This document shows, piece after piece, positions 9,472-17,099 of a stretch of DNA of 39,120 nt. Origin of the DNA: Bacteroidales bacterium (GTDB taxonomy: Bacteria; Bacteroidota; Bacteroidia; Bacteroidales; UBA932); NCBI GenBank assembly GCA_017469745.1, contig JAFUFS010000026.1, positions 1 through 39,120 of the forward strand, written 5' to 3'. The position numbers and the translations under genes were made by a program. The notes under the pieces were generated by a model. It had not been told where the DNA came from. It searched no databases and worked only from the letters and a program-made list of their open reading frames with translations. Position 1 is the stretch's first letter; every line of letters starts with the position of its first letter.

Positions 9472-9517
9472 TTTCGTAAATTGGGTACAAGATAACCTAA
9501 TTTGCGAAATAATCAAA
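9472..9517 (-). promoter_or_regulatory. susC copy 1 promoter; -7 box bracketed by a 15-bp inverted repeat
   Basis: On the minus strand: -33 TTTG (9517-9514), 19 bases, -7 TATCTTGT (9494-9487, 7 of 8 to TAnnTTTG if one T is taken as missing). Arms TTTCGTAAATTGGGT (9472-9486) and ACCTAATTTGCGAAA (9495-9509) form an inverted repeat with 13 of 15 pairs; the 8-base spacer is exactly the -7 box. One arm therefore fills the -33/-7 spacer. That arrangement is what a repressor or roadblock site would look like; the protein that binds is not known. Confidence 0.65.
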
Positions 9518-9532
9518 AAAAAATCCACTAAA

Positions 9533-9557
9533 AGCAGCCGAAAAGAACTCGGCCGCT
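9533..9557 (-). terminator. Terminator of the EEP-family lipoprotein gene
   Basis: Arms AGCAGCCGA (9533-9541) and TCGGCCGCT (9549-9557) pair at 8 of 9 positions around a 7-base loop. On the minus strand TTT and, after a short gap, nine T follow. It lies 26 bases past the stop at 9584 and just upstream of the susC promoter. Confidence 0.7.
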
Positions 9558-9583
9558 ATTAATTCAAGGCGCTGAAAATCAGA

Positions 9584-10483
9584 CTATAATGAAAAGATTG
9601 CGTAAATCGGGAAATGATCCGACAAATAGGCAACACTCTCGTAAGGTTCGATGATGGTGTGATACTCTACAGTTGTCGCCTTTGAGAACAGGATATTGTC
9701 AATCAATCCGGTGCCGTCACCCCAACCGTTGAAGGTAGAATTCTGGTCCGAATACCCTGTCGGTGCATGCTCCCTTGAATTGAACATAAGAGGGAGATTC
9801 TTGAATATGCTGTTGGAAGGAGCAGCGTTGAAATCTGCGGACAGGAACTGCGGCAGACCGTCTGGATTGTACATCTTGAAACGCTCCCCAATCAGTTTCA
9901 TAGACTCTGAACGGGCTGTTGTACCCTTATGGTCCAAGTGGGTGTTGATGTAGCAGAAACGCTTTCCCGTAGCGATGACCTCGAATATTCCCCAGGTAGC
10001 ACTGCGGAAGCAGGCTGCATCCCAGGCATCTGCCTTGGACGGTGTATCAGGAGTTGGCGAAAGCCAGAATGTGCCTCCGTCGATCTTCTTGATCTCAGAC
10101 TTCCTGTAGAGGATGCCCATGCACTCCCCCTTCTCCTTTCCGTCATCCCTTCCGACTCCAAAGCCATCATATTCATCCTTCAACTCTTCCAGGAAATATT
10201 TGAACTGAAGGTCGTAGACCGCTTCCTGGAAACCGATGCAGGATGGTTTCTGGTCCTTGATCATAGCTATGCAAGCCGCTTTCCTGTACTGCCAGTTATT
10301 GCTGGAATTGCTCTCCTTCGCAGTTCCATAACGGACATTGAAACTTATGATCTTGACCTGCCCGGCCTTGGGATACTTCTGCAATTCAACTTCATTATGC
10401 TCGAATTCAGGTATGACGATTTCCTGCTCATGGCCGGAGCAGGAAGTAAGAAGAAAAGCTATGATGCAAATCAGAAAAAACAT
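9584..10483 (-). CDS. Endonuclease/exonuclease/phosphatase-family lipoprotein
   Basis: A 299-aa lipoprotein with lipobox LTSC (C15), so membrane-anchored. The EEP (DNase I-like) fold is complete by its motifs: N49 (ISFNVRYG), E87 (GFQEAV), H182 (NTHLDHKG), D217 and N219 (SADFNAAPSN), D262 (LIDNILFS) and the D289-H290 pair (LSDHFPIYA). Members cleave phosphodiesters or phosphomonoesters in nucleic acids, phosphoinositides or sphingomyelin; in this family secreted Bacteroidota proteins usually have no assigned substrate. The ATG at 10483 is the only start after an in-frame TAG seven codons upstream. It lies between two paralogous susCD operons, downstream of the terminator of one, with its own terminator. 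No clear promoter was found, so partial readthrough from the upstream operon is possible. Confidence 0.9.
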   Translation of the reverse strand: MFFLICIIAFLLTSCSGHEQEIVIPEFEHNEVELQKYPKAGQVKIISFNVRYGTAKESNSSNNWQYRKAACIAMIKDQKPSCIGFQEAVYDLQFKYFLEELKDEYDGFGVGRDDGKEKGECMGILYRKSEIKKIDGGTFWLSPTPDTPSKADAWDAACFRSATWGIFEVIATGKRFCYINTHLDHKGTTARSESMKLIGERFKMYNPDGLPQFLSADFNAAPSNSIFKNLPLMFNSREHAPTGYSDQNSTFNGWGDGTGLIDNILFSKATTVEYHTIIEPYESVAYLSDHFPIYAIFSL

Positions 10484-10545
10484 GGCCTTATGTTCAAAAT
10501 GCTACTGCGAGTTTAACATTTTTTTCTGGATTTTTAAAAAAAAAA

Positions 10546-10585
10546 AAGGGTGGCCCCGGGCTAATTGCCGCCCAAAGCCACCCTT
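10546..10585 (-). terminator. Rho-independent terminator after the second susCD pair
   Basis: Outer arms AAGGGTGGC (10546-10554) and GCCACCCTT (10577-10585) are perfectly complementary. An inner GGGC/GCCC pairing (10558-10561 with 10570-10573) extends the stem. On the minus strand a run of about twelve T follows. It lies 17 bases past the susD stop. Confidence 0.92.
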
Positions 10586-10601
10586 GAGAAATCAAATCAG
10601 A

Positions 10602-12449
10602 CTACCATCCAGGATTCTGGGTGAGGCCATTGCCATACTCAGAATGCTTGAGGTCAAGCACAGTCTGGGGAATAGGATAGAGATACTGCCTCTGAGGCCA
10701 ATCACGACCAGGCATTCCCCAATAGATGAGGTAACCTCCGTTGACAGGCTTGACATTGAGCATATTGGAACGGGCAGTTCCACAATATGCACCGATAGGA
10801 GCATATTGGGTATCACCAATAGTCTCAGTATCATAGAGATAGATATCATAAGCACCATCACCGTTCAGGTCGACTGGAGCATTGATTGCAGGAACGAAGA
10901 TTCCCTCCCAAGGATCCTCAACCCAAAGGTTGCAGAGTCCCCAGCGCTTGAGGTCGATAAGACGGAAGCCTTCGTAAGCAAGCTCGATCTCCCTCTCACG
11001 CATGACTTCCAGCATGACCGGATTGTTTGCCATAGGGGCATAGTAAGCTGCGATGTAAGGCTCAGCCTCGGTAGGACGGGTGGTCAGAGTACCGGTAGCT
11101 GCAGTACCTCCGGTGATGCCAGCCCTCTTGCGGAGAGCTCCGACGGTCATTGCCCAGTCGGCATCTGTGAGGGTACCGAGCTCAGCCTTTGCCTCTGCAT
11201 AGTTGAGGAGAACCTCAGCATAACGAAGGATAGGAATGTTGTTGTCATTCGTAGCTGCATCGTCATAACCCACATCGTCCATGACAAACTTGGTAACCTC
11301 GTAACCAGTGGTTGAATGGCCCTGGATGTTGGCAGCAGTAAGTACATACTGTCCGGTGGTGTTCTTCTTGGTGTAGTCGTAGGCACGGATGGTCTGGTTC
11401 AGACGGGTGTCACGTCCCTTGGTATCCTGCTCGAAAGTCTTGTAAGTACCGTCAGCATTGAACTCATTGTAAGGAGTTCCGTCAATGTTGAGGTAGGTCT
11501 TCTCGAACTTGCGGCTCATTCCAAGGTGAGGACCGTAAGTGGAAGAGTTCCACCACCAGTTGTGCTCACCGCTGTTCATTCCGATCACACATGCGATTCC
11601 AAGGATAACCTCATCGGTCTGGGTGTCGATGGATGTAAACAGGTCACGATAGGCACCTCGGCCACCGCCGGTGTAGGCTGTACCAGTGTGAAGCGTGTAA
11701 GGTCCCTTGTCCATGACCTCCTTGGCGGCAGCTGCTGCCATGTTATAAAGGTCGCTGGCAGAGTACTGGGTACATCCGGTACGGGCTATGTCAAGCTGGT
11801 CACCTGCATGGTACTTCCTCCATGCTGCCTCAAACAGGCAGACGCGGGACTTGAAGGCCGGAGCAACCCACTTGTTGACAAGTGTGGAGTTCTCGGTCTT
11901 GTCGGAAGTGGTGATGTTGGCGTAGGCATAGTCGAGGTCCTCGATGATCTTAGTGATGATGAAATCACGAGTGTCCTGACCCTTGTAGAGATCAGGATCA
12001 TCGGGAGAGTTGAACACTTTTTCGATCCACGGAACGGGTCCGTAGGTAACGAGCTTGTCGAAGTAGAAACGGGCCCTGAACAGGCGTGCAATACCATTAT
12101 AGTTATTGCGGATAGCCTCAGGCACGTTCTCGTTTGTATTGTTCTCGAGGAAGAAGTTTATGTTCCTCAGAGCGGTCCAGGACCAGCTGGTGGAAGATTC
12201 TGTGGTGTAGGCACCGACTTCCATTCCACTGATGGAATTCTTAGGACCGTAATCCAACGTTGCATTCCTGTGAGATACGTCATCCGGAGTAGGAAGAACG
12301 TTGTAGAAGGAGTAAGCATAGGTCTTGAGACCTCCCTCGGAACTAAACACCATGTCAACACTCGCCTCGGATTTCGGATCCTCGTCGAAGTAGCAACCGG
12401 TGGCAAGCACGGCTCCGAGAGCCAATATTGTGAATATACTCTTTTTCAT
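10602..12449 (-). CDS. SusD/RagB-family surface lipoprotein, copy 2
   Basis: A 615-aa lipoprotein with lipobox ATGC (C19) followed by YFDED. Sequence and length match the SusD at 4227 almost throughout (shared VFSSEGGLKTYAYSFYNV, LVNKWVAPAFKSRVCLFEAA, REREIELAYEGFRLIDLKRW). I placed the start at the ATG giving MKKSIF, equal to the paralogue; a start four codons earlier (12461, MMNT) directly after the susC stop is also possible. It should cap the SusC at 12462. Divergent patches relative to copy 1 include the segment after GRGAYRDLF and the C-terminal part before the final LYPIPQ. Confidence 0.95.
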   Translation of the reverse strand: MKKSIFTILALGAVLATGCYFDEDPKSEASVDMVFSSEGGLKTYAYSFYNVLPTPDDVSHRNATLDYGPKNSISGMEVGAYTTESSTSWSWTALRNINFFLENNTNENVPEAIRNNYNGIARLFRARFYFDKLVTYGPVPWIEKVFNSPDDPDLYKGQDTRDFIITKIIEDLDYAYANITTSDKTENSTLVNKWVAPAFKSRVCLFEAAWRKYHAGDQLDIARTGCTQYSASDLYNMAAAAAKEVMDKGPYTLHTGTAYTGGGRGAYRDLFTSIDTQTDEVILGIACVIGMNSGEHNWWWNSSTYGPHLGMSRKFEKTYLNIDGTPYNEFNADGTYKTFEQDTKGRDTRLNQTIRAYDYTKKNTTGQYVLTAANIQGHSTTGYEVTKFVMDDVGYDDAATNDNNIPILRYAEVLLNYAEAKAELGTLTDADWAMTVGALRKRAGITGGTAATGTLTTRPTEAEPYIAAYYAPMANNPVMLEVMREREIELAYEGFRLIDLKRWGLCNLWVEDPWEGIFVPAINAPVDLNGDGAYDIYLYDTETIGDTQYAPIGAYCGTARSNMLNVKPVNGGYLIYWGMPGRDWPQRQYLYPIPQTVLDLKHSEYGNGLTQNPGW

Positions 12450-12461
12450 CGTATTCATCAT

Positions 12462-15400
12462 TTAGAAGGTAATGTTGACACCGAGTGAGAAAGTGCTCAT
12501 GATAGGATAGTTGTAAGCATCACCACGTCCTGTGTTGAGGTCAGGATCGGAATTTCCGATGTTGGAGACGTTAATGTCACGTGTGAGCTTATACATAGGA
12601 GACCATGTCCAGACGTTCTCGCCGGAGAAGTAGATGCCGATCTGATCGATATTGACCTTCTTGAGCCACTTCTTAGGAAGATTGTAACCGACCTGGAGGT
12701 TCTTCAGACGGATGTAGGAAACATCCTGCATGTAACGGGTATTGGCATAATAACCACCCTGGTAGAAGATACGGTTGTAACCGGAGTAGCGGGGCAGGTA
12801 GGCGTCGGTGTTGTCCTCGGTCCAGTAGTTGCCCAGATGCCACTTAGGCAGGTAGTTGTAAGGACGGTTGTACTGTCCCCACAGTGAAGCGCCCTCGTTG
12901 GAAGGATACCAATCCTGTTTGCCGACGCCCTGGAAGAAGGCGGTGAACCAGAAGTTGTTCCAATCTGCGTTGAGAGTGAAGCTGTACATGTAACGGGGAT
13001 TCTCGTTACCGATGATCTTACGGTCACCAGGATTGTCGACAGTGTTTCCTCCGCGGCTGATGTAACCGTTACCGTCAAGGTCTTCATAGATAGGGTCTCC
13101 AAGACGCTGCTTGTAATCCCTTGTGAAGGGCACGAGAGGGTTGTAATAGCTCTGACCGGCCTTCTTTGCATTAGCCTCGGCAGCATCGATAGCGGCCTGG
13201 TCCTGCCAGAGCCCGCTGACAACGAAGCCCCAGAGTTCGCCGATACGCATTCCCTCGTAGTAGTTTCCACGCTCGGACTGGTTGGCATAAGTGGAAAGGG
13301 TCTTCTGCTTGTTGTTGTACTTGTCGATAATTGAATAGTAGTCAGAAAGGGTTGCCCTGACGCTGTAGCCGAAAGGCTTGCCTCCGAGATCGAAGCTGTC
13401 CTTCCAGGTAAGGCTAACCTCGAATCCATAGGTGGAAAGGTCGGCATAGTTACCTCTAGGAGAAGAAGCACCGAACACGTTAGGAACGGTAGGACCGGCA
13501 ACGATCATGTTGGTGGTCTTACGGACATAGTAGTCAGCGGATCCGGAGAGACGGCCGTTGAGGAAGCCGAAGTCGATACCACCGTCATAAGTGGTAGCGG
13601 TCTCCCAGGTAAGATCCTCAGGAAGGGCTGCAGGAGAAGAAAGGTAACGCTGCCTGAGTCCATTGAGAATATAGTCAGAAGTGGAAACGCTGAGAGTCTG
13701 CTTGTACTGGTAGTTGCCAAGTCCATTGGCATTACCCAGGGAACCGTAGGAAGCACGGAGCTTGAGCTGGGAGATAGCCTCAGGAGAAACATTCCACCAA
13801 GGCTCCTCAGTTACTCTCCAACCAAGGGAGATTGAGGGGAAGAAAGCCCAACGATGATTCTTGGGGAATCTGGAAGAAACGTCATAACGGCCGTTGATCT
13901 CAAGGAGATAACGGTTGTCAAATGCATAATTGAGTCTTCCGAAGAAACCTCCGAATTCATAAGCCCTCCAAGTGGAGTTGACCACCTTGTTATCGGTACC
14001 GAATGCAAGCTGGACGTTCTCGACATCAGGAGTAAGGAGGTCGTCATTACGCTCATAGATCCTCTTGTAGCGGCTCTGCTCGTAGTTCCAACCGGCCATT
14101 GCCTTGAAGTAATGCTTCTGGGCGAAGGTGTTCTCATACTCACCGTAAATGTTGGTTGCGAGATAGCGGGTAGCATCAGCATATTCTGCTATCTGGCTCT
14201 GGGTACCGGAGATGGTCTCCATGATAGGATCGCCACTGTTGTCGACACCCTTTGAGTACTGGGAACGGACCTGCTTGATGTTCAGGTCATAAGTGCTCTT
14301 CCTGTAGGTAAGGTCACCGTTGAAACGGAGCTTGTTGTCAAAGAACTTGGCATTGAAGGAAGCGGTGTTACGGACAACTTCGTTGACCGTGGTCCTTCCG
14401 CTCTGACCATAAAGAAGGTCACCAACGGTGTAGACACCTGAATAGGTAAGGGATCCGTCTTCATTGAGAATAGGAGATGACGGGTGACCTTCATCGGAGA
14501 TGTTACGCCAGATGTCACCGGAACCCTCTGAATAGGTCATAGGGTTGTAGTAGTTATTGTAGGCCATCTCGATGTTGTCCATGATCTTGAGCCATGGAGT
14601 CACCTGATAACCAGCCTTGAAACGGGTGTTGTAGGACTTGTAGCGGTCAGTCTGCTTGGGGCTGTCGAAGAGTCCGTCATAGTAGTAGTAACGGCCGGAC
14701 ATGTAGTAGTCGAACTTGCCCTCGGTTCCGGACACTGAAAGGTTGTGGCTGTGGCTGAACACCCAGTCCTTATAAAGCGTACCGTAGTAGTCCACATCCT
14801 CAGGATAATAGACATAACGGTTCTTTGAGCCAATGGAACCGTCTGATACGACTGTTCCGAAATTGCCGCTGTCATGACGACGCTTGTACTCGTCAAGCCA
14901 TGCAAGGGAGAACTGCTGTGTCTTGTTGATTCCGGAAGGATTGGAAAGCTGGTAGTTGTTGTAAGCCCTGTAGAAGTGCTCGGCCCAGACATAACCGTCA
15001 GTCACGAGATCCAGGAGGTTCTCAGGCCTCTGGAGCGAGAAATTACCGTTGTAGGTAACCTTCGGTTTCCCCTGGGAAGCGCTCTTCGTGGTGATGAGGA
15101 CGACTCCGTAAGGAGCACGGGCTCCGTAGATTGCGGAAGAAGCAGCATCCTTAAGGACTGAAACGCTCTCGATATCGTCAGGGTTGACCATGGAAGGATC
15201 ACTCTCGACACCGTCCACGAGGACAAGGGCGCTGCCACCATTGACTGAACCGGTACCACGGACATTAAACTCGGCGGTACGGCCAGGCTTACCGTCACCC
15301 AGAGTGATGTTGAGGTTAGGAACAGCACCAACGAGCATCTGGGTGAGGTTGGCACTTGTACGTCCCTCAAACGTCTCTTCTCCGATAGCCTCAACTGCAC

Positions 15401-15767
15401 CGGTCAGGTTCACCTTCTTCTGGGAACCGTAACCGACGACGACAGTCTCGGTCAGTGACAGAGCGTCCTCTTCGAGAACAATGGCAACATTGTTTTGTCC
15501 GGAAGAAACATTGATCTTCCTGGACACATAACCCAGCGATGACACATCAAGTACCACCGCACCGGACGGAACGCTAAGTGTAAACGTACCGTCAAGATCA
15601 GTGACAGTTCCTCTCGTTGTACCGGAAACCATGACGCCGACTCCAGAAAGAGCTTCGCCCTTGGCATCCTTAACCACGCCAGTCAACGTACGGTTCTGTG
15701 CAGACAGACCGAACGCCATGACCATTGACAGGAACAATGTCAAGATCAAAGAATGTTTGTGAAACAT
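12462..15767 (-). CDS. SusC/RagA-family TonB-dependent receptor, copy 2
   Basis: 1101 aa, the same length as the receptor at 6090. It has signal peptide MFHKHSLILTLFLS... SAQ, a carboxypeptidase-regulatory-like domain, TETVVVGYGSQKK, a plug (FNVRGTGSVNGGSALVLVDGVESD) and a barrel ending TFSLGVNITF. The first 14 residues and the 12 bases upstream of the ATG are the same as in copy 1; then residues about 15-110 diverge (for example KDAKGEALSGVGVMVSG against RDAKGDPLIGAGVVVSG), after which identity is very high again. This points to duplication followed by divergence of the N-terminal domain, or exchange of that domain. It is followed directly by its susD. The long leader (about 140 bases) runs from a promoter near 15920. 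Confidence 0.97.
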   Translation of the reverse strand: MFHKHSLILTLFLSMVMAFGLSAQNRTLTGVVKDAKGEALSGVGVMVSGTTRGTVTDLDGTFTLSVPSGAVVLDVSSLGYVSRKINVSSGQNNVAIVLEEDALSLTETVVVGYGSQKKVNLTGAVEAIGEETFEGRTSANLTQMLVGAVPNLNITLGDGKPGRTAEFNVRGTGSVNGGSALVLVDGVESDPSMVNPDDIESVSVLKDAASSAIYGARAPYGVVLITTKSASQGKPKVTYNGNFSLQRPENLLDLVTDGYVWAEHFYRAYNNYQLSNPSGINKTQQFSLAWLDEYKRRHDSGNFGTVVSDGSIGSKNRYVYYPEDVDYYGTLYKDWVFSHSHNLSVSGTEGKFDYYMSGRYYYYDGLFDSPKQTDRYKSYNTRFKAGYQVTPWLKIMDNIEMAYNNYYNPMTYSEGSGDIWRNISDEGHPSSPILNEDGSLTYSGVYTVGDLLYGQSGRTTVNEVVRNTASFNAKFFDNKLRFNGDLTYRKSTYDLNIKQVRSQYSKGVDNSGDPIMETISGTQSQIAEYADATRYLATNIYGEYENTFAQKHYFKAMAGWNYEQSRYKRIYERNDDLLTPDVENVQLAFGTDNKVVNSTWRAYEFGGFFGRLNYAFDNRYLLEINGRYDVSSRFPKNHRWAFFPSISLGWRVTEEPWWNVSPEAISQLKLRASYGSLGNANGLGNYQYKQTLSVSTSDYILNGLRQRYLSSPAALPEDLTWETATTYDGGIDFGFLNGRLSGSADYYVRKTTNMIVAGPTVPNVFGASSPRGNYADLSTYGFEVSLTWKDSFDLGGKPFGYSVRATLSDYYSIIDKYNNKQKTLSTYANQSERGNYYEGMRIGELWGFVVSGLWQDQAAIDAAEANAKKAGQSYYNPLVPFTRDYKQRLGDPIYEDLDGNGYISRGGNTVDNPGDRKIIGNENPRYMYSFTLNADWNNFWFTAFFQGVGKQDWYPSNEGASLWGQYNRPYNYLPKWHLGNYWTEDNTDAYLPRYSGYNRIFYQGGYYANTRYMQDVSYIRLKNLQVGYNLPKKWLKKVNIDQIGIYFSGENVWTWSPMYKLTRDINVSNIGNSDPDLNTGRGDAYNYPIMSTFSLGVNITF

Positions 15768-15905
15768 AGGTTTGTGGATAAAAAGTTTATAAAAGTGTTA
15801 AAAAAAGGTTCGTTTTTTATCTGTTAGTTATTAAACATTTAATTGCCCATAGACCGTTAAAATTAAAGCAAATTTAGCCCTTTAAGGGACGACTCCCGGG
15901 GCGAT

Positions 15906-15944
15906 ATTACGCAAACAAGGACCCCTATTTGCGCATTTTACAAA
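15906..15944 (-). promoter_or_regulatory. susC copy 2 promoter with a variant of the shared inverted repeat
   Basis: On the minus strand: TTTG (15944-15941), 18 bases, GTCCTTGT (15922-15915), a weak match to the -7 box. Inward-reading half-sites ACGCAAACAAGG (15909-15920) and GCGCAAATAGGG (15934-15923, minus strand) resemble those at the other two susC promoters, but the distance between the two CGC cores is 23 rather than 31 bases. The remaining 225-bp gap (15768-15992) holds the long susC leader and the plus-strand promoter of the next gene. Confidence 0.45.
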
Positions 15945-15977
15945 GAGGTATTATTCGGCAAAGACAAGATTTTTTCC

Positions 15978-15985
15978 TATGTTTG
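15978..15985 (+). promoter_or_regulatory. -7 box of the glycosyltransferase/trkA operon
   Basis: TATGTTTG fits TAnnTTTG perfectly. It ends only 7 bases before the ATG at 15993, so the mRNA would be leaderless or nearly so. No good TTTG is seen at -33 (TCGG lies at that distance). Confidence 0.45.
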
Positions 15986-15992
15986 CACAGTC

Positions 15993-17099
15993 ATGAAAAC
16001 TGCGGTCGTCATACTCAATTGGAACACAAGGGATTTTTTGAAGAAATTCCTTCCCGGACTCATCTCTTCGATGCCCTCAGGGGCGGAAGTGATGGTTGCC
16101 GACAGTGCCTCGTCAGACGGCTCGATGGAGATGCTTTCCGAAGAATTCCCTTCGGTCCGGCAGATCCGTCTGGACGACAACTACGGCTTCACCGGGGGCT
16201 ACAACCGCGCCTTTGAGGCCGTCGCCGGAATGACTGATGCCCGGGATCTCGAGTATTTCGTACTCATCAACTCCGACATTGAAGTCGCCAAAGGATGGCT
16301 GGAGCCCCTCGTCGCATGGATGGACTCCCATCCGGACTGCGCAGCCTGCGCCCCGAAGCTTCATTCATGGCAGGATAAGGACAGTTTTGAATATGCGGGG
16401 GCTGCCGGAGGCCTGCTGGACAAGTTCGGCTATCCGTTCTGCCGGGGCAGGGTCATGAAGAGGCTTGAGACAGATTCCGGTCAGTACGACACGCCTGCAA
16501 GGGTGTTCTGGGCTACAGGAGCCTGCCTGATGGTCAGGAAAGAAGACTATTCCCGGATGGGCGGGCTCGACGACAGGTTCTTCGCCCACATGGAGGAAAT
16601 CGACCTCTGCTGGAGGCTCCAGCTCGAAGGCCGCGAGATCTGGGTCGTTCCTCAGTCCGTGGTCTGGCATGTCGGAGGCGGTACCCTCTCCAACGACTCC
16701 CCCTGGAAGCTGAAGCTCAATTTCCGCAACGACCTGCTGATGCTCGACAACAATCTTGCGAAGACATATTCATTGGACTTCGCGAAGAGGATGTCTCCCG
16801 GGAAGGCGGCGGCGAGGGCGTGCAGGAAAGCTTCCCGGACTGTTCTTGTAAGGAAGGTCCTGGACGGACTGTCAGCCGCAGTCTATCTCCTTTCAGGAAG
16901 GGCCGATTACTTCAGATCGGTCGTGACCGCCCACAAGGAATTCCGGCAGAATCGCCATGGTACGGATGTTGCCGCAGTCAAGGATTACATCCTTTCGCAC
17001 AAGGACGTAGAGGCTCCCGCCCTCTTCCCTCGATGGATCGTACCCTTGGCATTGTTCAAAGGAAATGGTATATTTGCTTTTTTAAGGAGTAAGATATGA
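15993..17099 (+). CDS. Family 2 glycosyltransferase (rhamnosyltransferase-like)
   Basis: 368 aa with a GT-A fold: start KTAVVILNWN, ADSASSDGS (nucleotide-sugar binding), the DxD-equivalent INSDIEVAKGW, and an acceptor-side motif FFAHMEEIDLCWRLQLEG typical of the dTDP-rhamnose/GT2 group that decorates surface glycans. No membrane segments are evident, so it is probably cytoplasmic or membrane-associated. Its stop overlaps the trkA start as ATGA (17096-17099), so the two are translationally coupled. Donor and acceptor cannot be told from the sequence. Confidence 0.9.
   Translation: MKTAVVILNWNTRDFLKKFLPGLISSMPSGAEVMVADSASSDGSMEMLSEEFPSVRQIRLDDNYGFTGGYNRAFEAVAGMTDARDLEYFVLINSDIEVAKGWLEPLVAWMDSHPDCAACAPKLHSWQDKDSFEYAGAAGGLLDKFGYPFCRGRVMKRLETDSGQYDTPARVFWATGACLMVRKEDYSRMGGLDDRFFAHMEEIDLCWRLQLEGREIWVVPQSVVWHVGGGTLSNDSPWKLKLNFRNDLLMLDNNLAKTYSLDFAKRMSPGKAAARACRKASRTVLVRKVLDGLSAAVYLLSGRADYFRSVVTAHKEFRQNRHGTDVAAVKDYILSHKDVEAPALFPRWIVPLALFKGNGIFAFLRSKI

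Noticed and set aside
11316..12488. Plus-strand open frame of 390 codons opposite the second susD
   Set aside because: The susD reading is certain and conserved in two copies; the opposite frame has no recognisable domain, promoter or start context.
15768..15992. Small gene or RNA in the 225-bp gap
   Set aside because: No start with a plausible frame; the gap is explained by the long susC leader and two divergent promoters.
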